This document shows positions 44,006 through 52,528 of a stretch of DNA of 64,000 nt, one piece after another. The first letter of the stretch is position 1. Each line of letters begins with the position of its first letter. The DNA lies in NCBI RefSeq assembly GCF_004745865.1, contig NZ_SRKZ01000006.1, positions 310,001 through 374,000 on the forward strand, given 5' to 3'. This DNA is from Hymenobacter wooponensis. Its GTDB lineage: Bacteria > Bacteroidota > Bacteroidia > Cytophagales > Hymenobacteraceae. The position numbers were made by a program, and so were the translations under genes. The notes under the pieces are model-generated. The model was given only the letters and a program-made list of their open reading frames with translations. It searched no databases and was not told the DNA's origin.

Positions 44006-44722
44006 ATGAACTCACCCGCTGCCTCCCCTGCCCCTTCCAACTCCCCTCGCTTTGCTATTCTGGTGGCCGGTGGCAGCGGCACGCGCATGGGAGCTGGGCG
44101 GCCCAAGCAATTCCTGGAGTTGTTGGGAGAGCCGGTGTTGCTGCATACCCTCCGGCGTTTCACGGAAGCTGCGCTGCGCGTGCAGGAATGCATCGTAGTG
44201 TTGCCCCAAGATCAATTTGCTATCTGGCAGGAGCTCTGCGACCAGCACCGCGTGACTATTCCGCATACGGTGGTGGCGGGTGGGCATAGCCGATGGGCCT
44301 CAGTTCGTAACGGGCTGATCCATTTACAAGGGCTAACGACGGGCACGGTTGCCGTGCACGATGGCGTACGTCCCCTAGTGCCAGCTTCAGTAATAGAGGC
44401 CACTTTTGCAGCAGCAGAAGAACACGGCGCGGCCATTGCTGCCGTAGCCCCCAAAGACTCCGTACGTAGCGTGAGCCAGCAAGGCTCCTTCGCCCTCGAC
44501 CGTTCCCGGCTGCGGCTCGTGCAAACGCCACAGTGCTTTGAGCTGACCTTGTTACAGCGCGCTTACCAGTTGCCAGAGCTCTCAACCTTCACCGATGACG
44601 CCAGCGTGGTAGAGGATTTGCACCCCATTCAGCTGGTGCCCGGTGATTACCGCAACCTCAAGATAACTACCCCCGAAGATTTAGTAGTAGCGGAGGCTCT
44701 GTTACGAAGTCCTGCTCTTTGA
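44006..44722 (+). CDS. ispD: 2-C-methyl-D-erythritol 4-phosphate cytidylyltransferase
   Basis: About 238 residues from ATG 44006; a GTG 30 bases upstream is in frame but less likely. The nucleotide-binding start FAILVAGGSGTRMGAGRPKQ is complete, and VAVHDGVRPLVP, PKDSVR, RLVQTPQCFELTLLQRAY and FTDDASVVEDL are the standard IspD blocks. It couples MEP with CTP in the non-mevalonate isoprenoid pathway, which supplies carotenoid and quinone precursors. It follows queA after a terminator. Downstream is a long terminator-like hairpin. Confidence 0.95.
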   Translation: MNSPAASPAPSNSPRFAILVAGGSGTRMGAGRPKQFLELLGEPVLLHTLRRFTEAALRVQECIVVLPQDQFAIWQELCDQHRVTIPHTVVAGGHSRWASVRNGLIHLQGLTTGTVAVHDGVRPLVPASVIEATFAAAEEHGAAIAAVAPKDSVRSVSQQGSFALDRSRLRLVQTPQCFELTLLQRAYQLPELSTFTDDASVVEDLHPIQLVPGDYRNLKITTPEDLVVAEALLRSPAL

Positions 44723-45038
44723 TGACTTTGTTTATAGTGGCCTAGTAAGCTGGTCGGTTAGCGGCCAACCCCCTATAGGCAGCGCTCTTGGAGCCGCGCT
44801 AATCCACTTGATTCAACAAGTAGAATGGCGCGGCTCTTTTTGATTATCCACAGCATATAACTATCGTAATTGATTAATATTCAACCCATTACCAGCCACT
44901 AGCCGAGGCGCTTTTTCTTCATTTGGGTTGGCAGCAGATTGAGCAAAGCAGGGCTAAACAAATGCCTAGCCGAACTCCAAGCACGAGGGTGCGTATAGTC
45001 GACTACACTTGCCTGATTGCTTGTAACCAGTTGTCTAT
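44723..45038. other. Intergenic region after ispD
   Basis: About 316 bases with the ispD terminator at 44791-44841 and a GGCCTAG copy near 44740. Nothing else is supported; the promoter for the DUF4142 gene is expected near 45000. Confidence 0.5.
44791..44841 (+). terminator. Terminator of ispD
   Basis: A two-part stem: GAGCCGCGC pairs with GCGCGGCTC and the inner CTTG/CAAG pair closes the loop; TTTTT follows. Confidence 0.75.
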
Positions 45039-45614
45039 ATGTCAGTTTCCCGCCTGCTGCTTCTACTCGCCCTACCGCTGAGCTTCTCCTGCTCCTCTGG
45101 AGAAAGTAACAAAGACCCTGTTGCGGAGGCGAAGTTCCAAAACGAGAAGCGCATCAGTGATGAAGCCATTACTGAGAAGCAGTCGCGAGATGCTGAGTAC
45201 GTAGTGAATTCGGCAAACCGCAACCTGTTTGTGCGAGATGTCAGCCAATTGGCCCAGACTAAGTCTGCATCACCTGAGGTGAAGGCACTAGCACAAAACC
45301 TAGTTGCGGCCCACGCTGGCAGTCAGCAAAGCCTGCAAACACTAGCGGGGCAGAAAAGCATTGTGCTACCCACTGGCCTAGGCGGTGACTTAGCCAAATC
45401 GCTAGGCCAGTTGGCCGCATTAAATGGCACTTCCTTCGACCAGAAATACACTGATCTGCTTATTGACGCGCACAAAAAGGCCGTTGATGAGACGGATGAT
45501 ATGCGCGATGATGCTTACGATGGTGACATCCGGCAGTATGCGAATCAGCAACTGCCCGTGTTAAAGCAACATTTGGAAGCCGCTGAACAGCTCCAAGACA
45601 AACTCAAGAAATAA
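45039..45614 (+). CDS. DUF4142 domain lipoprotein
   Basis: The product has 191 residues. A lipoprotein signal ends in LSFSC (Cys18). The rest is a helical DUF4142 domain: SRDAEYVVNSANRNLFVRDV, LVAAHAGSQQSLQTLAGQKS and TDLLIDAHKKAVDETDD show the ferritin-like four-helix pattern, although the family has no confirmed activity. The protein would be membrane-anchored, probably facing the periplasm. It is followed by another lipoprotein gene 31 bases away and a second DUF4142 gene further on. Confidence 0.88.
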   Translation: MSVSRLLLLLALPLSFSCSSGESNKDPVAEAKFQNEKRISDEAITEKQSRDAEYVVNSANRNLFVRDVSQLAQTKSASPEVKALAQNLVAAHAGSQQSLQTLAGQKSIVLPTGLGGDLAKSLGQLAALNGTSFDQKYTDLLIDAHKKAVDETDDMRDDAYDGDIRQYANQQLPVLKQHLEAAEQLQDKLKK

Positions 45615-45645
45615 GTCTCCCATTCCTTCTACCTAAACAACCAGT

Positions 45646-45870
45646 ATGAAACTGCGCATTCTTTCTGTACTAAGTCTCTTCGCGGCCCTCTCTTTGAGCA
45701 GCTGCGGCAACGCTGAAAAACGCACTGACGGCACGGCCGGCACGGCTGTAACCGACATGGACTCGGCGGCTGCGGAAGGCGGCGTAAAAGCTGATGCCGT
45801 TGTAATTGATAACAACGCTGGCCCAACCGTAACAGCCGATGCCGACTCTGCTGAAGCGGCTGCCAAGTAG
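45646..45870 (+). CDS. Small lipoprotein
   Basis: The 74-residue product has a signal peptide ending in the lipobox LSSC (Cys20), then a short acidic low-complexity tail rich in Ala, Asp, Thr and Gly with two DSA triplets that match the Bacteroidota O-glycosylation pattern. No domain is recognised. It probably shares a transcript with the preceding DUF4142 gene. The stop TAG is followed by GCC and another GGCCTAGGCC copy. Confidence 0.72.
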   Translation: MKLRILSVLSLFAALSLSSCGNAEKRTDGTAGTAVTDMDSAAAEGGVKADAVVIDNNAGPTVTADADSAEAAAK

Positions 45871-46169
45871 GCCTAGGCCACTACCGCGCATTTACTCTCC
45901 TCTGCCCCCGTTGAAGCGTGCCTTCTTTCTAGTCACGCAAAAGAAGGCAGCTGTGAATAATACAGCAGGTGGATGATTGAGGACTCGTAGAAAGCCGTGC
46001 ATAACCAACACGGAAACCTCAACCCTTGAGAATACACCTTTGCTGTCAAGAATACACCTGTACTGCAGCAGCACTTACAAACGGTGCAGAATATAAGCGC
46101 CGCCGTAAAGGCCCATAAGTGAGCTGCAGCCCTTTCCATTCCCACATTCCAAACTAACATCCTACAACT

Positions 46170-46847
46170 ATGAAACGCACTTTGTTAAGCATGGCCGTAG
46201 CCGCCCTCATGGCTACTACTGCTTGTTCATCTAACGACTCTACGACGGCGGCCAGCGATACTACGGCACCTACCGACGCTACGTCGGCGCCCGCTAATGA
46301 TGCCATGGGCACCACTAACACTGATTCTGCCGGTGCCAACACCAATACGGCAATGGCTGGTGACACGAGCACGGCAGGTGGATCGGCCATGGCTGACCCT
46401 AATGGCCCTACAGCTCCCCATTCTACCGATGCTGAATTTATGAAGTCGGCAGCGGCTAGCGACCAGAACGAGATTCAGCTAAGCAAGCTGGCGCTGGAGA
46501 AAGGCGTAACCGGCATGGTGAAAGATCACGCCAACATGATGATCAAAGACCACACGAAGTCAACCTCTGATCTGAAGCCAATTGCGCAGAAAAAGAACGT
46601 GACGCTGCCCGCCGATATGGATGCCGAGCACAAAGCTATTGCAGCCACTATGCGTAAGCTGTCGGGCAAAGAGTTTGAGAACCAGTACATGGAGCAAATG
46701 CGTGTCGACCACCAGAAAACGCTCAACACGCTGGTGGCTCATCAAAAAATGACCAAGGACACGGAGGTACAAGGCTTTATTGCTAAGGTGCAGCCAGTGG
46801 TTCAGTCTCACCTCAACATGTTTACTCAGCACAAGAGTGCTATGTAA
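46170..46847 (+). CDS. DUF4142 domain lipoprotein with Thr/Ala-rich linker
   Basis: The product has 225 residues. The lipobox is TTAC followed by SS (Cys19). Residues 20-90 are a low-complexity linker rich in Thr, Ala, Asp and Asn (TTAASDTTAPTDATSAPAND and more), with several D-S/T-x triplets of the Bacteroidota O-glycosylation pattern. The rest is a DUF4142 domain: AEFMKSAAASDQNEIQLSKL, MIKDHTKSTSDLKPIAQKKN and FENQYMEQMRVDHQKTLNTL. It is a second, longer copy of the same domain as the gene at 45039. A terminator at 46876-46896 closes it. Confidence 0.88.
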   Translation: MKRTLLSMAVAALMATTACSSNDSTTAASDTTAPTDATSAPANDAMGTTNTDSAGANTNTAMAGDTSTAGGSAMADPNGPTAPHSTDAEFMKSAAASDQNEIQLSKLALEKGVTGMVKDHANMMIKDHTKSTSDLKPIAQKKNVTLPADMDAEHKAIAATMRKLSGKEFENQYMEQMRVDHQKTLNTLVAHQKMTKDTEVQGFIAKVQPVVQSHLNMFTQHKSAM

Positions 46848-46875
46848 GCTAGGTCTTTCCTGATTACTTGAAAAG

Positions 46876-46896
46876 CCGTTCCTGCTTCAGGAACGG
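46876..46896 (+). terminator. Terminator of the DUF4142 gene
   Basis: Arms CCGTTCCTG and CAGGAACGG around CTT, then seven T. Confidence 0.85.
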
Positions 46897-46970
46897 TTTT
46901 TTTGTTGCTCTTTTGGTCAAGCCTATATTTAGTCAGCCGGAACTTACCTCTACCCTTGGCTCCCATATGT

Positions 46971-47642
46971 ATGGATGGCAACGAAACCCCACTGCATAAC
47001 CGCGACGAGTTTCAGCTTGAACGCCTGATTTTATTCACTGACGCAGTATTTGCCATTGCTATTACACTGCTCATCATCGAAATCAAGGTTCCGGAGCTGC
47101 ATCATGGAGCTTCTGAAAGCGCGATACTCGCACATCTTGCGGTCCTCACGCCAAAGTTTGTGGGCTTCTTCGTCGCGTTCTTCATTATTGCCATTTACTG
47201 GCTGGCTCACCACCGGGTGTTCCGGTTCGTGACCGGCTATAACAGCCGGCTCATCTGGCTTAACATCCTGTTCCTGCTCAGTATTGTGCTCATGCCCTTC
47301 ACGGCAGCTTTCCAGGGCGAATATCCTCTGCTGCGCGCGCCGTGGGTGTTGTACTCCCTGAGCGTTCTGTTCACGGGCTTTATGCAGCTATGCCTACAGG
47401 CCTACATCCGCAACCCCGCCAATGGCGTTGCACCAGCTGTCTTCGCCACGCACCCCGACCTCGACTTGGTGCGGCCGTTGGTACCGATGAGCCTGTTTGT
47501 GATTAGCATACTGCTATGCTTTACCAGCTCCCCTTGGGTTTCTAAGCTTTTCCTGATCATGATGGCGCCAGCCATGATGCTCTATGGCCGGCGCTACCGC
47601 CGGCTCTTACACCAGTATGAGCATTCGGCCGTGGCGGCCTAG
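46971..47642 (+). CDS. TMEM175-family potassium channel-like protein (DUF1211)
   Basis: About 223 residues from ATG 46971; the frame is open to a TTG at 46902, but that part overlaps the terminator. The FSDxxxAI motif appears as LFTDAVFAIAITLLIIEIKV in the first helix, as in bacterial TMEM175 channels. About six helices follow: FVAFFIIAIYWLAHHRVFRF, LIWLNILFLLSIVLMPFTAA and others. Bacterial TMEM175 proteins form tetrameric K+ channels in the inner membrane. Length and motif fit a single-unit bacterial member. The stop TAG is followed by GCC. Confidence 0.87.
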   Translation: MDGNETPLHNRDEFQLERLILFTDAVFAIAITLLIIEIKVPELHHGASESAILAHLAVLTPKFVGFFVAFFIIAIYWLAHHRVFRFVTGYNSRLIWLNILFLLSIVLMPFTAAFQGEYPLLRAPWVLYSLSVLFTGFMQLCLQAYIRNPANGVAPAVFATHPDLDLVRPLVPMSLFVISILLCFTSSPWVSKLFLIMMAPAMMLYGRRYRRLLHQYEHSAVAA

Positions 47643-47650
47643 GCCAGTAG

Positions 47651-48055
47651 CTACCGTGTAGGAGCGGCCATCCACTGCATCGAGTAAGTTTCACAGGGTG
47701 AGGCCGAGAGATTCATACGAAAAGGCTTTTTGCTAACGGCCTTGCCGGTAAAGTCGCCCCGCAGTTCAAATTGCAAAGCGTCGCCTCCGGGTGTGTCTAG
47801 CACCACGCCGCTCACCTTGCCATCGTGAATCTCGAATATTTCCCGGGGGCCCACCATGCGCTGCTCCTGTTGCCCTGAGCAATTCCAGAATCCATCAAAT
47901 GTCAGGTCGGAGAGGTGCTTTCCATCAGCCGATACCACGAAGTTTATCTTGTTTTCTTGTTTGCCGGTCGTTGCCGAGCCGGTCCAGTGGGTGCCTTTGG
48001 GAGGCGCAGTGAGTATCGCAACGGTCAGTAGAGCTGGAAAGAGCAGGACTTTCAT
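47651..48055 (-). CDS. Secreted protein of unknown function
   Basis: About 134 residues from ATG 48055 (MKVLLFPALLTVAILTAPPK); the frame is open 36 bases upstream. A short signal peptide precedes a small beta-rich domain with two cysteines (FWNCSG and SASPCETY) that may form a disulfide and a central DGKHLSDLTFDGFW. No family was recognised. Export is inferred. It converges with the TMEM175-type gene, only nine bases away. Confidence 0.7.
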   Translation of the reverse strand: MKVLLFPALLTVAILTAPPKGTHWTGSATTGKQENKINFVVSADGKHLSDLTFDGFWNCSGQQEQRMVGPREIFEIHDGKVSGVVLDTPGGDALQFELRGDFTGKAVSKKPFRMNLSASPCETYSMQWMAAPTR

Positions 48056-48091
48056 CGAGGGAGAGTTATACAAGAAGGCCTTAACATACAA

Positions 48092-48144
48092 AAGTCCTGT
48101 ATATAGCGCAACCCCTATAGAGTTGTTCGCTTTACACAGGACTT
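48092..48144 (-). terminator. Possible terminator of uvrA
   Basis: AAGTCCTGT (48092-48100) pairs with ACAGGACTT (48136-48144) over a long loop, and TTTT follows on the minus strand. The long loop makes it weak. Confidence 0.45.
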
Positions 48145-48177
48145 CCGTAGGCTAAACGCTGCCTTAATCAGAGTGGC

Positions 48178-51100
48178 CTAGGCGGCTTGCTCCGTTTTGC
48201 TGCTGGTTTCTGTAGCGTATTTGCTGGTGCGCAGCTCTTCTGCCAGGAAACGGCTGGTATGCCCCTTGCCTGACTTAGCTACCTGCTCGGGCGTACCCTG
48301 GGCCACAATGGTACCACCACCCGCGCCACCTTCTGGCCCGATGTCGATGATATGGTCGGCCACCTTAATCAGGTCCAGGTTGTGCTCGATGATAAGCACG
48401 GTGTTACCCTTATCGGCGAGTTTCTGGAGTACATCAGCGAGGTGGTTGATGTCTTCGAAGTGTAGGCCAGTGGTCGGCTCGTCGAGGATATAGAACGTCT
48501 TGCCGGTGTCCTTCTTGCTGAGCTCCGTGGCTAGCTTCACACGCTGGGCTTCACCGCCCGAGAGCGTGGTGGCCTGCTGGCCTAGCGTGAGATAACCTAG
48601 GCCTACTTCGTTCAGGGTCTGGATCTTGCGCAGGATGCGGGGCTGAAACTCGAAGAACTCCACAGCCTTCTCCACCGTCATGTCGAGCACATCGGTGATG
48701 GACTTGCCTTTGAAGCGCACTTCCAGCGTTTCGCGGTTATAGCGGCGGCCTTTGCAGGTTTCGCAGGGCACGTGCACGTCGGGCAGGAAGTTCATCTCGA
48801 TGGTGCGCATACCGGCACCCTCGCAGGTTTCGCAGCGCCCACCCTTCACGTTGAAAGAGAAGCGGCCGGGCCCGTAGCCCCGGATCTTCGCCTCGGGCAG
48901 CGAAGAGAATAGCTGACGGATTTCAGTGAACACGCCAGTATAGGTAGCCGGATTAGAGCGCGGCGTGCGCCCAATCGGCGACTGGTCTACCTCAATCACT
49001 TTATCAATAAACTCCAGTCCTTCGATTTTCTCGTAGGCCAGGGGCTCACGCTTGGCGTTGAAGAAGTGCTGGTTCAGGATAGGGTACAGCGTGTCGTGAA
49101 TGAGCGACGATTTGCCCGAGCCCGATACCCCCGTTACGGCAATGAGCTTGCCCAGCGGGAATTTGGCGGTTACGTTCTTGAGGTTGTGGCCTTTGGCACC
49201 CTTCAGTACCAGTTCATTGCCTTCGCCAGTGCGCTTCTTCTTGCGCAGCTCAATATGCTTCTGCCCGCTTAGGTACTGCGAGGTGAGGCTGCCCGAGGTG
49301 AAGATTTCCGTGGGAGAGCCTTCCGCCACAATGTGTCCGCCGTGAATACCGGCGCCGGGGCCAATGTCCAGCACGTGGTCGGCGTGCATGATCATGTCTT
49401 TGTCGTGCTCCACCACAATCACGGAGTTGCCCAGGTCGCGCAGGTGCTGCAGGGCTTTGATCAGGCGCTCGTTGTCGCGCTGGTGCAAGCCAATGCTGGG
49501 CTCGTCCATGATATAGAGCACGCCCACCAGTTGGGTACCGATTTGGGTGGCCAGGCGAATGCGCTGGCTTTCGCCGCCCGAGAGCGTCCGCACGGAGCGG
49601 TGCAGGTTCAGGTAATCGAGGCCTACTTCCAGCAGGAAGCCAATGCGCTTGCGAATCTCCTTGAGCAGCTCGCGCGCAATCAGGTTCTGGCGGTCGGTGA
49701 GGCGGTCTTCCAGACCTTCAAACCAGCCAGCCAAGTCGCTCAGGTCCATCACCGACAGCTCCCCAATGTGCTTATCAGCAATCTTGAAGTGCAAGGATTC
49801 CTTCTTCAGGCGGTAGCCGTGGCACTCGGGGCACTCCTGGGCCTGGGTGTACTGCTGAATCCACTCCCGGATGTTCTCTGAATCGGACTCCATTTGGCGC
49901 TGCAGGAAGGGAATGATGCCTTCGAACGGCTCCGTGTAGTTTGGCTTCTTGGGGTCGGCGTCCTCGTCCTCGGGTACGCCGTAGAGCAGTCGCTGCACCA
50001 AGTCTTCGGGCAGCTTCTCGATAGGCGTGCTGAGGCTCGCCTTGTTCTTTTTCAGGATAAGGCCTAGCTGCTGGAAAATCCAGATGTCGCGGTACTCGCC
50101 CAGGGGCGCAATGCCGCCGCGGCTCACACTCAGCTTCTTATCCGGCATCACCGAGTCTTCGGTGATTTCCTGCACCTCGCCCAGGCCATTGCAGGTTGGG
50201 CAAGCGCCGTAGGGTGAGTTGAAGGAGAAAGTGTTAGGCGCCGGGTCATCGTAGGCGATGCCGGTGGTGGGGTCCATGAGAAAGCGCGAGAAGAATTGCG
50301 TCTTCTTGGCTTCATTCTTCTCATCGGGGGCCAGCACCAGCATGGTGCCTTTGCCGTGGGTGAGGGCATTCTGGGCCGAGCCCGACAGCCGGAACCTGTC
50401 CTCTTCCTTCACCACCAGCCGGTCAATCACAATCTCAATGTCGTGGATCTTGTAACGGTCCACCTGCATCTTGGGCGTGATGTCGAGCAGCTCGCCATCT
50501 ACGCGCACCTTCGTGAAGCCCAGCTTGGCAATCTGCTGGAACAGTTCACGGTAGTGACCCTTGCGGCCCTTTACTACAGGCGCCAACACCACCAGCTTCT
50601 TCTCGTTGTAGTGCTTCAGGATGTAGTTGATAATCTGGTCGTCGCTCTGCCGGATCATTTTCTTGCCCGTGGCGTAGCTAAACGCCTCGGCAGTACGGGC
50701 ATAGAACAGGCGCAGGAAGTCGTAAATCTCGGTGATGGTGCCGACAGTGGAGCGAGGGTTGCGCGAGGTGGTTTTCTGCTCGATGCTGATAACCGGCGAC
50801 AGGCCCTCAATCTTATCCACGTCGGGGCGCTCTAGGCCACCCATGAAGCTGCGGGCGTAGGCCGAGAAGGTTTCCATGTAACGGCGCTGGCCCTCCGCAT
50901 AGATAGTATCGAAAGCCAACGACGACTTGCCAGAGCCCGAAATGCCGGTAAACACCACCAATCGGCCGCGCGGAATCTTGATAGAAACATTCTTAAGGTT
51001 GTGCTCCCGGGCACCGTACACCTCAATAAAGGGAGCCTCCATGTCGGCGGTGTGGCCTAGCTGGCCCTGCACCAAGGAAGGCAGCACACCCGGCAGCATG

Positions 51101-51336
51101 GTTGCCGCCGAGGCCACGATGGTTTCTGAAATTTGCTCGGAGCGCGGCGTGGAAGCTATGGCTGACTCCTGAGCGCCTTTTGCCGTCGTCAGGTCGGGCT
51201 GGGGAGCCGCCGGAGCCGCTTTCTTGGCTGCCTTAGCGGCCGGCGCTTTAGCCGGCTTATCGGCCTTGGGAGCCGCTTTGGTTTTGGAAGCAGCCGAAGT
51301 AGAAGAACTAGAAGCGGCAGTTGTTTTTTTGGCCAT
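48178..51336 (-). CDS. uvrA: Excinuclease ABC subunit A with Lys/Ala-rich N-terminal extension
   Basis: About 1052 residues from ATG 51336; an upstream in-frame start adds only nine residues. The UvrA core starts near residue 102 (APFIEVYGAREHNLKNVSIK) with Walker A GISGSGKSS at 131-139. Both zinc-finger blocks are present (CPTCNGLG with CPECHGYR, and CETCEGAGMR with CETCKGRRYN), as are LSGGESQRIRLATQ, LSGGEAQRVKLATE and the second Walker A GVSGSGKSS. It recognises DNA damage in nucleotide excision repair. The first 100 residues are an extra tail with repeated AKKAA, PAKAPAAKAAKKA and Ser/Thr runs, not part of standard UvrA. The stop is TAG followed by GCC. Confidence 0.95.
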   Translation of the reverse strand: MAKKTTAASSSSTSAASKTKAAPKADKPAKAPAAKAAKKAAPAAPQPDLTTAKGAQESAIASTPRSEQISETIVASAATMLPGVLPSLVQGQLGHTADMEAPFIEVYGAREHNLKNVSIKIPRGRLVVFTGISGSGKSSLAFDTIYAEGQRRYMETFSAYARSFMGGLERPDVDKIEGLSPVISIEQKTTSRNPRSTVGTITEIYDFLRLFYARTAEAFSYATGKKMIRQSDDQIINYILKHYNEKKLVVLAPVVKGRKGHYRELFQQIAKLGFTKVRVDGELLDITPKMQVDRYKIHDIEIVIDRLVVKEEDRFRLSGSAQNALTHGKGTMLVLAPDEKNEAKKTQFFSRFLMDPTTGIAYDDPAPNTFSFNSPYGACPTCNGLGEVQEITEDSVMPDKKLSVSRGGIAPLGEYRDIWIFQQLGLILKKNKASLSTPIEKLPEDLVQRLLYGVPEDEDADPKKPNYTEPFEGIIPFLQRQMESDSENIREWIQQYTQAQECPECHGYRLKKESLHFKIADKHIGELSVMDLSDLAGWFEGLEDRLTDRQNLIARELLKEIRKRIGFLLEVGLDYLNLHRSVRTLSGGESQRIRLATQIGTQLVGVLYIMDEPSIGLHQRDNERLIKALQHLRDLGNSVIVVEHDKDMIMHADHVLDIGPGAGIHGGHIVAEGSPTEIFTSGSLTSQYLSGQKHIELRKKKRTGEGNELVLKGAKGHNLKNVTAKFPLGKLIAVTGVSGSGKSSLIHDTLYPILNQHFFNAKREPLAYEKIEGLEFIDKVIEVDQSPIGRTPRSNPATYTGVFTEIRQLFSSLPEAKIRGYGPGRFSFNVKGGRCETCEGAGMRTIEMNFLPDVHVPCETCKGRRYNRETLEVRFKGKSITDVLDMTVEKAVEFFEFQPRILRKIQTLNEVGLGYLTLGQQATTLSGGEAQRVKLATELSKKDTGKTFYILDEPTTGLHFEDINHLADVLQKLADKGNTVLIIEHNLDLIKVADHIIDIGPEGGAGGGTIVAQGTPEQVAKSGKGHTSRFLAEELRTSKYATETSSKTEQAA

Positions 51337-51617
51337 GCAACAGCGAAGCGGATAAGTCTGCAAAGGTACGCAAAACGCGCCCCGATGGCTATCCTCGTGT
51401 AGGTATTTGCCAAGCCCATTAGCGGCTTAGCATTTCTGTTTCAGCAGCAGGCACAGCAGAGGATAGACGGCCTATAACAACGTAAGTAGTGGAAATGTCC
51501 CGCGCTGTCAGAAGATCTTCTGGGGAGCTGCTAAATTCTTAGGCTTAACTGCTTACCTATTGAATTATGGTGCTGTTTTTGCGTTAGATAGGTATCTCCC
51601 TTCTGTTCTCTTCAATC

Positions 51618-52358
51618 ATGAAACTATTGCTCAAATCTGCTTTCCTGCTGGCGCTAGGCCTGCTGGTTTACACGGAGCCAGCCCAGGCCCAGGTGCAAAT
51701 TCAGGTTGGCATCAACCAGCCGTACTGGGGGCCCCCGGTGCCCCAGGGCGTGCAGTACTACTACATTCCCGAAATCGACGGCTACTATGACCTGTATAGC
51801 CAGTCGTACCTGTTCTTTGACCCGGTATATGGGGCTTGGGTAAGCTCGCCCGTATTGCCGCGCGCTTACGCTTCTTACGACCCACGGTTTTTCCACCCGG
51901 TGGTTATCCAATATGTAGGCCGGCAGCCTTGGGGCTACCTGCGCGACCACCGCGCTTATTGCAACAACTGGGGCGTAGTGCCAGGCCGCTACTACGGCGC
52001 CAACTGGCCCGGCCGTGGCTACTACTCTGCACCTCCTCGTGGCGGTTACTATAATAACGGTGGGGGCTACTACGGCAACCGCCCGTACAACCAAGGTGGC
52101 TATGCCAGCGGCAACTACCGCGACGACCGGGGCGGTTACTACGGTAACGGCCGTTACGATAATCGGGGCGGCTATGACAACCGTGGCAACCAGAACCAGG
52201 GCGGCTACGACCGCAACGACAACCGCGGTGGGTATGATACCCGCGGCAACGACAACCGGAGCGGTGGTTTTGACCGCAATGATAACCGCGGCGGCAACGA
52301 CAACCGTGGGGGCCAAGGTGCACCTAGCGGCGGCCGGGGTCGAGGCCGGGTGAACTAG
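51618..52358 (+). CDS. Secreted YYYIPE-motif protein with Gly/Asn/Tyr/Arg-rich tail
   Basis: The product has 246 residues. A signal peptide (about 1-24, ending PAQA) precedes a domain with WGPPVPQGVQYYYIPEIDGY and YDLYSQSYLF, then a long repetitive tail from about residue 130 built of GGYYNNGGGYYGN-type, NRGGYDNRG-type and DRNDNRGG-type units. The N-terminal part is clearly paralogous to the gene at 53808. No family name was recognised. The tail is likely disordered and could bind polysaccharide or nucleic acid. A terminator follows at 52381-52410. Confidence 0.82.
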   Translation: MKLLLKSAFLLALGLLVYTEPAQAQVQIQVGINQPYWGPPVPQGVQYYYIPEIDGYYDLYSQSYLFFDPVYGAWVSSPVLPRAYASYDPRFFHPVVIQYVGRQPWGYLRDHRAYCNNWGVVPGRYYGANWPGRGYYSAPPRGGYYNNGGGYYGNRPYNQGGYASGNYRDDRGGYYGNGRYDNRGGYDNRGNQNQGGYDRNDNRGGYDTRGNDNRSGGFDRNDNRGGNDNRGGQGAPSGGRGRGRVN

Positions 52359-52380
52359 CCGGTTATTTACGTGAATCAGC

Positions 52381-52410
52381 AAAAGGCTCTTCCTCCCGGA
52401 AGGGCCTTTT
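52381..52410 (+). terminator. Terminator of the YYYIPE protein gene
   Basis: Arms AAAAGGCTCTTCC and GGAAGGGCCTTTT (one mismatch) around TCCC. Confidence 0.8.
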
Positions 52411-52528
52411 TGTTTTGGGCTAATTGGTCTGCTAGGCCTATGCACATTCAACCTCCAGAATAAGTACCTACTTTTCGGATGGGTTTACTGACCGGCGCTT
52501 TCTATGATTTCTGTGTTCTACTTGCGGC

